Shown piece after piece: positions 26,801-33,606 of a stretch of DNA of 64,000 nt. The notes below the pieces were generated by a model that had not been told where the DNA came from, did no database searches, and saw nothing but the letters and a program-made list of their open reading frames with translations. The DNA comes from Saccharibacillus endophyticus. GTDB taxonomy: Bacteria; Bacillota; Bacilli; Paenibacillales; Paenibacillaceae. The stretch is taken from NCBI RefSeq assembly GCF_013185185.1, contig NZ_JAAZWE010000004.1, positions 528,232-592,231 of the forward strand, given 5' to 3'. The translations under genes and the position numbers were made by a program. The stretch's first letter is position 1, and the number at the start of each line of letters is the position of its first letter.

Positions 26801-27054
26801 ACGTTTTCCACGTGGACCGCTGGTGGAATCCGGCCGTCGAAAATCAGGCGACCGACCGGGCGTACCGGATGGGCCAGACCAAAGACGTCCAGGTGCATAA
26901 ATTCATCTCGATCGGTACGCTGGAAGAACGGATCGACGATATGCTGGAAAGCAAACAGCAGCTCAGCGACAGCGTCATCGCGGGCTCGGAAGGCTGGATC
27001 ACCGAGCTGTCGGACAGCGCGCTGCGCGATTTGTTCACGCTGCGGAAGGGCTGA
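23854..27054 (+). CDS. SNF2-family DNA-dependent ATPase/helicase
   Basis: A 1066-residue SF2 ATPase. The N-terminal 400 residues form a Bacillota-specific region including DUF3670-like segments; the motor begins with LRNYQREGFGWL. Walker A is DDMGLGKT (about 553-560), Walker B is DEAQ (about 704-707), TGTPIENRL and the C-terminal QFQEKE, LSLKAGGVGLNLT and DRAYRMGQ motifs (IV-VI) are intact. A low-complexity Ser/Gly/Ala insertion of about 40 residues follows motif I. Such enzymes translocate on duplex DNA and remodel protein-DNA complexes; the coupled SWIM protein is the likely partner. Confidence 0.92.
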   Translation: MNAVMETVTVHAVLSEYGDALIYGTKPTYGAVPGLYFKQLLFARHEESFYGTDLEIQSSGDMELVLLPAEMVLSFFADRPLLKSVNWSFDGDAELLARHAPALAASIAKRAFKPDFGAYRSGKLQWKWDRHALKERQHASVLAALDRGKLQAANAEAEAQDARKKQSNEEAYEEAMFGGRDEDEVSAEETFLTGLRAAYSAAVFQRRYGTEHAALDLRREHPRLFDRGASAAGLDEDAWLVAVGWREDSMPFRPVVRFLEPDEDSSDWRLELALQDKKDETSLSPITLSDTGIAAGKWPSAWEKHVRERSAEWLKSLRTGLPTSRVAAGTDILGRGMSGPAAWQFLTKDSPRLLDNGWRVLLPAWWQAASKKKPKLKARVNEEEGDGKKGGKSVFGLDSVLNFDWRIAIGDAEFSEEEYMELAARNERLVQFRGEWVALDPALLTQISRAMNGLDKRSGLSFQDIIQLQLLKKEEQEGEDEDHAKAELQARLEIEVQLSGHLSALIDQLGQKEAWPEIEIPRGLRAELRNYQREGFGWLAFLRRLGLGACLADDMGLGKTVQLISYLLHVKESRAEAFAAGQPLRGGDPDRYASGGDGSASSAAPNGSTAASAWLPKDDGIIRPGSYPLEASLIICPTSLLGNWQKEIARFAPDLRVMLHYGGNRRTGEAFAAAASDADVVLTSYATSALDQDLLRGFDWLTICLDEAQTIKNAQTKQSTAIRSFKALHKIALTGTPIENRLAELWSIYDFMVPGYLGGPKSFQERFANPIEKEQSEDKIVELQKLVKPFMLRRKKKDPNIQLDLPEKNEMKTYIHLTPEQSVLYEQVVKQLLKEMPQLEGMKRKGAILSALTQLKRLCDHPALTAGADGAADLDEAPDLDTLIEQSAKLSRLVAMVKELRAEGERCLIFTQYIGMGEMMQRVLSEELGENVLYLNGSTPRTVRERMIEQFQEKEQPAGETTAVFILSLKAGGVGLNLTAANHVFHVDRWWNPAVENQATDRAYRMGQTKDVQVHKFISIGTLEERIDDMLESKQQLSDSVIAGSEGWITELSDSALRDLFTLRKG

Positions 27055-27120
27055 CCGGAGCATGACGCACGCGCGGAACCAAGCGCGGCAGCGACCTTTT
27101 CGACAACATCGGAGTCCACT

Positions 27121-27203
27121 CCCGTCGCTGTCCGTCGCTGTCCGTCGCTGTCCGTCGCTGTCCGTCGCTGTCTGTCGCTGTCTGTCGCTGTCTGTCGCTG
27201 TCG
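27121..27203. repeat. 10-bp tandem repeat, eight units
   Basis: Eight head-to-tail copies of TCCGTCGCTG; the last three full units carry TCTGTCGCTG. The tract is non-coding and ends seven bases before a -35 box. Copies are nearly identical, so the tract is likely to vary in length by slippage. Not a CRISPR: no spacers. Confidence 0.9.
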
Positions 27204-27209
27204 CAAATG

Positions 27210-27239
27210 TTGACGTTTTGATCCTATTTTTGCTATAAA
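27210..27239 (+). promoter_or_regulatory. SigA-like promoter for the GNAT gene
   Basis: TTGACG (27210-27215), 18-bp spacer, TATAAA (27234-27239), immediately downstream of the tandem repeat and about 190 bp before the next start codon. Confidence 0.55.
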
Positions 27240-27431
27240 AAGGACTGTTCGAGTCGAATGCGTGCATGATGTCAGCAATTTTTCAAAACCGGAAAAATCG
27301 CGCTAAAATGCGCGCATTACGTCAACATGTTCTGTGCCATAAGTCCGTAACGCAAATCGCTTTGCAATCGACTATGCCGCTCCGCACCTGCTTTTTACAA
27401 AAATATTACCGGACATGCAAAGGAGACCCAC

Positions 27432-27872
27432 ATGAACGATCACGCACAACGCTCCGAACCGATTCTTGCCCATGAAATCCCGCAGCCGGAGGAGTATATC
27501 GAACTGCGCGTCGCGGCAGGCATGAGCCCGCGCACGCTCGAAGCCGCGCAAAACGGCCTGCCGAACTCGCTGTTTTGCGTGACGCTGCGCGAAGAAGGCC
27601 GCCTCGTCGGCATGGGACGCGTGCTCGGAGACGGAGGCTGCGCTTATCTGATTTCCGATATCGTCGTCCATCCTTCGATGCATCGGCGCGGTCTCGGCAA
27701 GCGAATCATGACCGAGATCGAAACGTATCTGGACGCCAACGTCCCTCCCCGCTCGTTCGTCAGCCTGATCGCCGATACGCCGGCCGACGCGCTGTACCGG
27801 CACTTCGGCTTTATCGACACGGCTCCGGCTTCGATCGGCATGTACCGTCCGAGCGCGCCGCGCCAGTCCTGA
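27432..27872 (+). CDS. GNAT acetyltransferase
   Basis: A 146-residue acetyltransferase with the central acetyl-CoA motif IVVHPSMHRRGLGKRIM (V-x-x-x-x-RGxG type) and a C-terminal LYRHFGFIDTAP. Short single-domain GNATs of this type often acetylate small amines or protein N-termini; the acceptor is unknown. RBS AAAGGAG precedes the ATG. Monocistronic, ended by the terminator at 27938. Confidence 0.86.
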   Translation: MNDHAQRSEPILAHEIPQPEEYIELRVAAGMSPRTLEAAQNGLPNSLFCVTLREEGRLVGMGRVLGDGGCAYLISDIVVHPSMHRRGLGKRIMTEIETYLDANVPPRSFVSLIADTPADALYRHFGFIDTAPASIGMYRPSAPRQS

Positions 27873-27937
27873 GCCTTTTTCGAAATCGGCCTGCAAAAAG
27901 CAATGCGCGCTTGAAGGTCAACGTTCGCCCGACGGCG

Positions 27938-27982
27938 AAAAGACCTCGTTTTCCGCTCTCACGCGGATTTCGGGGTCTTTTC
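27938..27982. terminator. Bidirectional terminator
   Basis: AAAAGACC pairs with GGTCTTTT around an inner CCGC/GCGG hairpin, between the convergent GNAT and EEP genes. Confidence 0.7.
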
Positions 27983-28009
27983 GGTAGTCGCATTTTGTTT
28001 TCCTTGCCG

Positions 28010-28846
28010 CTATACTTCCGCCGCGACGCCGAAATGATCGGATACGACCGGGCCGTTTTTACCGTCCAATACGACCTCCGACTTCTTCGCCGCGATCGGG
28101 CTGCCGGACAGAATATAGTCGATCCGCAGCGGCTGCTTGTTGTCTTCCCAGCCGCCGATGGCTTTCAGCACGGTCGAACCTTCGTCTTTTTCGTCAGCAG
28201 CCGTATGCAAATCGCACCAACCGTGCTGCATGACATAATCGTAGCCTTCGCCGCGAATCTGTGCCACATTGTTCAGGTCGCCCAGCAGGAACAATTTTTC
28301 GCCCGCATCGCGCAGAGGCTTAAGCAGGGCTTCCGCCCGGTCCCACTGCGGACGGAACGGCTCTTCCTCGTCATGCCACCAGCCGCAGTGCGCGCTGAAC
28401 AACCAGATCGGCTCCGTATCCGGTCCGCCGAGGGTCGTCTTCACCCCGAGCAAACGTCGCGTCTTGTAGTTCAGGTAGTCGCGAAGACCCGAGACATAAC
28501 CGTATAAGCTGTCCGTAATCGGCTCGCGCGTAAGCACGGCTACCCCTTCGTCGTAACGGCCGCGGTAAGCGCCGTGCGTCGGCAGCCAGGTCCAATAATA
28601 AGGCGTTTCCAATCGTTCGAGCAGAAGCAGCGCGTAATTATCGGCACGAATGACGACGCCCGGCTCTGCCTCCGCATACTGCGTCAAACGTTCCGCTCCC
28701 GCCGCTTCGGCTGTCGCCGACTGATTCACTTCCTGCAGCGCGATGCCGTCGAAGCCTCTTTCGTTAATGAAGTCCGCCAATTGCGCGATCTTCTTCTCCT
28801 GCTCTTCTTCATGCCAAGCATGCGTGTTCAGCGTCAGCAATTTCAT
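28010..28846 (-). CDS. Endonuclease/exonuclease/phosphatase (EEP) family hydrolase
   Basis: A 278-residue metal-dependent phosphoesterase. LLTLNTHAW (N-terminal Asn ligand), DGIALQEVNQ (catalytic Glu), LFSAHCGWW, FLLGDLNN (Asp/Asn pair) and VVSDHFGV (catalytic His) are in the standard order. Members act on nucleic acids, phospholipids or inositol phosphates; the small size and lack of a signal peptide suggest a cytoplasmic enzyme. Start at MKLLTLNTHA (28846), where the domain begins. The 267-bp region upstream (to the Lrp gene) shows nothing clear. Confidence 0.85.
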   Translation of the reverse strand: MKLLTLNTHAWHEEEQEKKIAQLADFINERGFDGIALQEVNQSATAEAAGAERLTQYAEAEPGVVIRADNYALLLLERLETPYYWTWLPTHGAYRGRYDEGVAVLTREPITDSLYGYVSGLRDYLNYKTRRLLGVKTTLGGPDTEPIWLFSAHCGWWHDEEEPFRPQWDRAEALLKPLRDAGEKLFLLGDLNNVAQIRGEGYDYVMQHGWCDLHTAADEKDEGSTVLKAIGGWEDNKQPLRIDYILSGSPIAAKKSEVVLDGKNGPVVSDHFGVAAEV

Positions 28847-29113
28847 GATGATCACCCGTATCCTCGAATTTCCGCTTTTCGTACATTTAGTGGTGCAAGG
28901 TACCCGCGAATAGATAGCTTCAGTGTAACATACCTCCAAAAAACGACGCATGAAAGCAGGCAAAAGAAAAGCCGAAACCGGCTCTTCCGAGCCGAGCTTC
29001 GACTTCCCTTTTCTTATGCTTCACTTGAAACAGCCAAGCGACACAGCAAGCATAATTCCGATTGCTTCGTATCAGCCGATCGCCGCTGTTCTCCCGCAGA
29101 TCGGGACGGTCGT

Positions 29114-29563
29114 TCAATTCGCCGCTTCTTCCGGCGGCAAAATCGGCCGATTCGCCACGGGCGAAGCCAGCACGACGGACGTTTGCACATTGCCGAAATC
29201 CATCAGGCGGTCGACCAGCTCACGCAGTCCCGGGGTTCCCGCAACGGTGGCCTGGAGAAAATGACTCGCCGTTCCCGTCACGCGATGACATTCGACGATA
29301 TCGGATTCCCCCTGTGCCCATTCTTCGAACTGCTTCGGCGTGACCCGAAGGTCCGAAACCTGGATGACGAGCCGGGTATCGCGCCCGACCGCCTGCGGAG
29401 AGACGCGGGCCGTATAGCCCTCGATCACTCCCCGTTCTTCGAGCCGATGAAGCCGTTCCGCCACGCTGGGACGGCTGAGCGCCAATTCCTGCGACAGCGA
29501 AGTGACGTTCATGCGGGCATTTTGTTGCAGCAAACTGAGAATCTTTACATCCAAAGCGTCCAA
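29114..29563 (-). CDS. Lrp/AsnC-family regulator
   Basis: A 149-residue regulator: HTH (MNVTSLSQELALSRPSVAERL) in residues 18-38 and an ACT-like RAM ligand domain (VIQVSDLRVTPKQFEEW, VTGTASHFLQATV). It starts with TTG in the standard MDALDVKILSLLQ beginning. Acts as an octameric amino-acid-responsive DNA-binding protein in known members; target genes are not evident here. Confidence 0.88.
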   Translation of the reverse strand: MDALDVKILSLLQQNARMNVTSLSQELALSRPSVAERLHRLEERGVIEGYTARVSPQAVGRDTRLVIQVSDLRVTPKQFEEWAQGESDIVECHRVTGTASHFLQATVAGTPGLRELVDRLMDFGNVQTSVVLASPVANRPILPPEEAAN

Positions 29564-29621
29564 ATCCCCATCACCCTATTCCGCTTTGCCATATTAAACG
29601 TTGAAACGTTTCTTCATTATA

Positions 29622-30326
29622 TCATTCCTGGATAAGGAAGCGGTATCCGACTCCAGGTTCGGTTACGATCAGGCGCGGCTGGGAAGGATCTTCCTCCAGC
29701 TTTTTGCGCAAATGACCGATATAGATCCGCAGATAATGGCTGTCCCCTTCGTCATGCTGGTTGCCCCATACCTGCCGAAGCAGCTGGCGCTGGGTCACGA
29801 CTTTACCCGCGTTGGACGCCAAAGCCTTAAGCAGATCGTACTCCGTGGGCGTCAGCTTGACCCGTTCCCCGCCGGATTCGACGATGCGCTGCGCCAGATC
29901 AATCGTCAGCGTTCCGCTGCGAATGACCGGTTCTTCCGCCGATTTGGCCGTATGACGCAGAGCAACTCGAATCCGGGCCACCAGTTCGCCCATGCCGAAC
30001 GGCTTGGTTACGTAATCGTCCGCTCCCGCGTCCAGAGCGGCAATCTTGTCTTCTTCCCGGTCTTTCGCCGTGAGCACAATGACGGGTACGCCCGACCAAT
30101 CCCGGATGCGTCCCAATACTTCCATGCCCGTCAGGTCCGGCAGACCCAGATCCAGCACGATCAGATCGGGATGCGTCATTGAAGCTTGCAGCACGCCTTC
30201 TTGTCCCGTTTCCGCTTCATGCACCGCATAACCGTGCGCGGCAAGCGTGACTTTCAACAGCTTGCGAATTTGCGGTTCGTCGTCCACGACCAAAATTCGC
30301 GCTCCGGCCGTCGTTTCATTCGCCAT
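29622..30326 (-). CDS. kdpE: Response regulator KdpE
   Basis: A 234-residue OmpR-type response regulator: receiver with DDEPQ acidic pair, phosphoacceptor Asp in LIVLDLGLPD and TKPFG lysine; C-terminal winged helix with LTPTEYDLLKALASNAG and DSHYLRIYIGHLRKKLE. The DSHYLR...GHLRKKLE ending and coupling to kdpD identify KdpE. Its start overlaps the kdpD stop (11 nt). It should activate the divergent kdpFABC genes when K+ is limiting. Confidence 0.93.
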   Translation of the reverse strand: MANETTAGARILVVDDEPQIRKLLKVTLAAHGYAVHEAETGQEGVLQASMTHPDLIVLDLGLPDLTGMEVLGRIRDWSGVPVIVLTAKDREEDKIAALDAGADDYVTKPFGMGELVARIRVALRHTAKSAEEPVIRSGTLTIDLAQRIVESGGERVKLTPTEYDLLKALASNAGKVVTQRQLLRQVWGNQHDEGDSHYLRIYIGHLRKKLEEDPSQPRLIVTEPGVGYRFLIQE

Positions 30327-33042
30327 CTGCTTTCCCCTTTTCCTCGTAGGCTTCTGCCGTACTTTGCGATTGCCCGCCCGCGCCGGATACCGACGGTTCG
30401 GCCAGGGGCAACGAGATTAGGACGATCGTCCCATTTTTCCCGTCCGTTCTGGAAGCGGCCGATATCCCTCCGCCGTGCAGGTCCATGATGCCTTTGCAAA
30501 TCGCCAGACCCAATCCCGTACCGGATACGTGCCGGGTCGAATCGGAGCGGTAAAACTTTTCAAACACGCGCTGTTCTTCGCCTGCCGGCAGCCCGGGTCC
30601 TTCGTCCGAAACGCTCAACACCAACCGACGGCCGTTTGTTCGTGCTTTGATGCCGATCTCGCTGCCGTCCGGGCCGTATTTGATCGCATTGCCCAGCACG
30701 TTGCCCAATACCTGCTCCAGCAGCACTTCGTCCCCGCGCACCATCGGCAGATCGTCGGGCAGGTCCACGGTCAGCTTGCGGCGACCGCGAATATCCCGGA
30801 TCTGCGCCAACGACACGCCGATCAGATCCTGAATATCGCACCATTCCCGCCGCAGCCGAAGCATCCCGCTCTCTAATCGCACCATGCCGAGCAGATTCTG
30901 CACGAGGCGGCTCATGCGCATGGCCCCGCTGCGAATCGTCTCGAGCAGCTCCATGCGGTCCTGCTTCGAAAAAAGCTCGTCGTTCTCGATCAATCCCGTG
31001 GCCGAGCCGATCACCGCGGCCAGCGGCGTGCGCAGCTCGTGCGACACCGAATCGAGAATCGCCGACCGCAGCCGTTCCGATTCGGCGGTCAAATGCGCCA
31101 ACTTGGCTTCTTCGGCCAGCTTGAACCTCGCGATGGCCGCGGCGGCGAGACCGCACAGCGCCGCCAGCAGACGCTGCTGCTCGTCGGTCAGCGCTTTTTT
31201 GGATGCATGATTTTCTCCTTGAGGCAAACGAACGACCAGTACCCCGTAGGTCCGCTCCTCCGTTCGGAGCGGCAGATAACGCCCCGGCAGCTCGCGAAGC
31301 GTACGCGAGCCCTGCCCGGCTTCTTCGCCTTCTTCATACACCATGCGCACGACGACCTCTTCTTCGCGCGCGCGTTCGCCGCCGTCGATCGCTTCCGCCG
31401 AAGACGCGTGCACGCGGCGGAGCGCACCCGATTCGTCCGGCAAATAGACGGCCGTCTCCGCGCCGATCGTTTGCGACAGCTGTTTGGTCACGCCGTCCAG
31501 CAGCGAAGACACGTCCGAGACGGCGCCGATCTGCTGGCTGAACGCGTACAGCGAGGCCGTATGGGCTTCGCGCTGACGCGCCTGCGCGGCCTGACGCTTG
31601 AGACGTTCGGCCAAACTTGCGGTCAGGCCCGCCACCGACAGATAGACGCCGAACGAAATCAGATAACGCAGATCCGAGACCGTGAAGCTCAGCTGCGGCG
31701 CGACGAAGAAGAAATCCAGCGCCAACACCCCGATTCCCGCCGCGAAAAGAGCCGGCCGAAGTCCGCCGTATACGGCGCTGAGCAGCATGGGGAACAAGTA
31801 GATCAACGCGATATTCACGATCTCCAGTTGTTCCGAATATTTTCCCATTACAAGCGTCAAAACGGCTGTCAGCAGCGTGATGAGCGCATAAACGGACCAA
31901 CGCGGCAGCACTCCCGACTGCGGCCTGATGCCCGGATCCCGACTTCGGGCTTTTCGATCCTCTACCCGATCCCCCGCATGGCCGGCGCCGGGAACGATCC
32001 GTATATGAACGTTCCGGCTTGCCCGAACCAATCTCGCGGCCAGCGTGGAACCCCAGCGCAGACCAAAACGCGGACGAATGCTTTCTCCGACCAGCAGCTG
32101 CTTGACATGATGCTCCTCCGCGAAGCGCAATAGTTCGCCCGCCACGTCCCGCCCTTCGATCGCGAAGACCTGCGCGCCCAGCTTTTCTGCCAGCCGCAAA
32201 TTCCGTTCAGGCTCTCCCTGTCGCTTGACTCCGTTTCCCGCAGCGCCTTCCGGTAGGCGCACATAAACCGCATACCAGCCTGTTTTGAGCGCTGCCGCCG
32301 TCCGTCTTCCGACCCGAAGCAGTTCTTCCGTCGAAGGAGCCGGACCGATCGCGACCATGACTTTTTCCGCGACCGGCCAAGGACCCGAGACGCCTCCTCC
32401 GGCCGCGCGCCGACCGTGCAAATAATCGTCGAGCCGGCTGTCCGTACGCTCGGCGGCGAATCGGAACAGCATTTCGCGCATCGCGGACAACGCGCCCGCT
32501 TCCGACGGATTTCGGCCGCTGCGGCGGATCATTTCCTCCGGCGGGGCATCCGCGATGCGCAGCGTATCGGCTTGTTCGACGAACGCGTCGGGAACCGTCT
32601 CCGTCAGCGTTTGTCCGAGAATCCGGTTTGCCAGTGCGTTGAGGCTCTCGACATGGCCCACATTCAACGCCGCGTAGACGTCGATGCCGTTCAGCAGCAG
32701 CGCTTCGACATCCATATACCGTTTGCTGCGCATTGTTCGCGGCGTATTGCGGGCTTCCAACCGATCCACGACCACAAGTCCGGGCTTCATCTCCACCAAT
32801 TGTTCGACATCCAGCTCGCCGCCGCGCTCCGGCGCGCTCGGCAAGCCCGAATCCTTCAATAGCGCCAGCGTGTCGGGATAACGGGTTTCCGCGCCGGATA
32901 CCGCGCAGCGAACCTGCGTCCCTGCCGCCGCCTCGCGAATCGCGGCGCGGAGCATGGCCTGAGTCTTGCCCGCGCCGGGCGCGGCTCCCATGAACAAAGT
33001 CAATTTGCCTTTACGCAATACGTTTTTCTCCAAGTCGCTCAC
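30316..33042 (-). CDS. kdpD: Sensor histidine kinase KdpD
   Basis: A 908-residue sensor: KdpD N-terminal ATPase-like domain (Walker A GAAPGAGKT, 15-23), universal-stress-protein domain (about 225-350, with a GWYAVYV strand where c-di-AMP binds in S. aureus KdpD), four membrane segments of DUF4118, a GAF-like domain, HisKA with SVSHELRTPLAAVIGS, and an HATPase with GTGLGLAIC. The Walker-B-like segment reads VVVDRLEARNTPR instead of the usual VDELAHTNxPG. Start chosen as GTG at 33042 (VSDLEKN) with AGGAG eight bases upstream; an ATG 24 codons earlier lacks an RBS. Senses K+ or osmotic conditions. Confidence 0.93.
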   Translation of the reverse strand: MSDLEKNVLRKGKLTLFMGAAPGAGKTQAMLRAAIREAAAGTQVRCAVSGAETRYPDTLALLKDSGLPSAPERGGELDVEQLVEMKPGLVVVDRLEARNTPRTMRSKRYMDVEALLLNGIDVYAALNVGHVESLNALANRILGQTLTETVPDAFVEQADTLRIADAPPEEMIRRSGRNPSEAGALSAMREMLFRFAAERTDSRLDDYLHGRRAAGGGVSGPWPVAEKVMVAIGPAPSTEELLRVGRRTAAALKTGWYAVYVRLPEGAAGNGVKRQGEPERNLRLAEKLGAQVFAIEGRDVAGELLRFAEEHHVKQLLVGESIRPRFGLRWGSTLAARLVRASRNVHIRIVPGAGHAGDRVEDRKARSRDPGIRPQSGVLPRWSVYALITLLTAVLTLVMGKYSEQLEIVNIALIYLFPMLLSAVYGGLRPALFAAGIGVLALDFFFVAPQLSFTVSDLRYLISFGVYLSVAGLTASLAERLKRQAAQARQREAHTASLYAFSQQIGAVSDVSSLLDGVTKQLSQTIGAETAVYLPDESGALRRVHASSAEAIDGGERAREEEVVVRMVYEEGEEAGQGSRTLRELPGRYLPLRTEERTYGVLVVRLPQGENHASKKALTDEQQRLLAALCGLAAAAIARFKLAEEAKLAHLTAESERLRSAILDSVSHELRTPLAAVIGSATGLIENDELFSKQDRMELLETIRSGAMRMSRLVQNLLGMVRLESGMLRLRREWCDIQDLIGVSLAQIRDIRGRRKLTVDLPDDLPMVRGDEVLLEQVLGNVLGNAIKYGPDGSEIGIKARTNGRRLVLSVSDEGPGLPAGEEQRVFEKFYRSDSTRHVSGTGLGLAICKGIMDLHGGGISAASRTDGKNGTIVLISLPLAEPSVSGAGGQSQSTAEAYEEKGKADGE

Positions 33043-33170
33043 TTCCGTTCTCCTGCCCGGCCGACGGCCCTCATTTCCCTCTATGATCCCAGTATAAGTC
33101 ACCATGCGCGGCAATAGCCAAGTTCAAGCCTCGAAACGGCATAAAAAAGGTATAAAGATCTGCTGCAAAG

Positions 33171-33191
33171 GCGTAAAAATAGCGTAAAAAT
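33171..33191. promoter_or_regulatory. Putative KdpE operator (direct repeats)
   Basis: Two GCGTAAAAAT repeats (33171-33180, 33182-33191) on an 11-bp period; read on the other strand, ATTTTTACGC twice, resembling the T-rich ATTTTTACA-type KdpE sites of other bacteria. It lies in the 360-bp region between kdpD and the kdpF operon, about 115 bp upstream of the promoter. A related GCATAAAAAA lies at 33139-33148. Confidence 0.5.
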
Positions 33192-33306
33192 CAATAATAT
33201 CGAGAGTAAACGAGCGTATACGGCACGAAACGGGACCATATATAAGTTCAAGATTCAAAAATGATCAAAGAAGAATAAAAACCATCTTTTTTCGCTTTTA
33301 TCACGT

Positions 33307-33335
33307 TTTACACCTTGCCGCCGCGGGACTAAGAT
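33307..33335 (+). promoter_or_regulatory. SigA-like promoter of the kdp operon
   Basis: TTTACA (33307-33312), 17-bp spacer, TAAGAT (33330-33335), about 67 bp upstream of the first small ORF. The remaining kdpD-kdpF spacer is AT-rich; I recognise no c-di-AMP riboswitch in it. Confidence 0.55.
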
Positions 33336-33402
33336 ACGTCACATGAATCGCGAAGCTTCGACATGCCGCGATATCCTATCTCAAAGTCAAAGGAAGGTTA
33401 AC

Positions 33403-33510
33403 ATGACCGATATGTTGATGCTTGGCCTGCTTGCATTGATGACGCTGGCGGTGCTGGGGCTGTCGCTCTGGTCCGGCAAGGTCGTCTCGGAAGGAAGTGA
33501 CGATCGATGA
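33403..33510 (+). CDS. Small membrane protein encoded ahead of kdpF
   Basis: A 35-codon ORF: Met-rich start (MTDMLMLGLLALM), one hydrophobic segment (about 4-23) and a short charged tail (SEGSDDR). AAAGGAAGG at 33390-33398 is well placed. Its TGA overlaps the kdpF ATG (ATGA at 33507-33510), so translation of kdpF would be coupled to it. I do not recognise the family. It could be a second KdpF-like stabilising peptide or a leader peptide. Confidence 0.6.
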   Translation: MTDMLMLGLLALMTLAVLGLSLWSGKVVSEGSDDR

Positions 33511-33587
33511 TCGCAGCGCTCGCGGGCGTCGTCGCCTTATTGTTTTTGTATCTGTGCTATGCCCTGATCAACCCGGAAAAGTTCTAG
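33507..33587 (+). CDS. kdpF: KdpF, small subunit of the K+-transporting ATPase
   Basis: A 26-residue single-pass membrane peptide ending in YLCYALINPEKF, the conserved YxxYALxxPExF tail of KdpF. In E. coli KdpF stabilises the KdpABC complex. It is too short for most gene callers; it lies 19 bp before kdpA and overlaps the preceding small ORF. Confidence 0.88.
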   Translation: MIAALAGVVALLFLYLCYALINPEKF

Positions 33588-33606
33588 TACAAATGGAGGG
33601 AATTTC

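Larger units (their letters stand above)
27055..27431. other. 377-bp intergenic region with tandem repeat and promoter
   Basis: Between the helicase and a GNAT gene. It holds the 10-bp tandem repeat at 27121-27203, a promoter at 27210-27239, and an AT-richer untranslated leader of about 190 bp in which I see no ORF or riboswitch I trust. Confidence 0.6.

Noticed and set aside
27121..27203. CRISPR-like array
   Set aside because: Repeats are 10 bp, head-to-tail, with no spacers and no cas genes in the window.
25168..27267. 699-codon minus-strand frame opposite the SNF2 helicase
   Set aside because: Antisense shadow in high-GC coding sequence; no RBS, low-complexity composition.
33043..33402. 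c-di-AMP (ydaO) riboswitch upstream of kdpFABC
   Set aside because: The region lacks the recognisable conserved core; only promoter and direct-repeat signals are visible.
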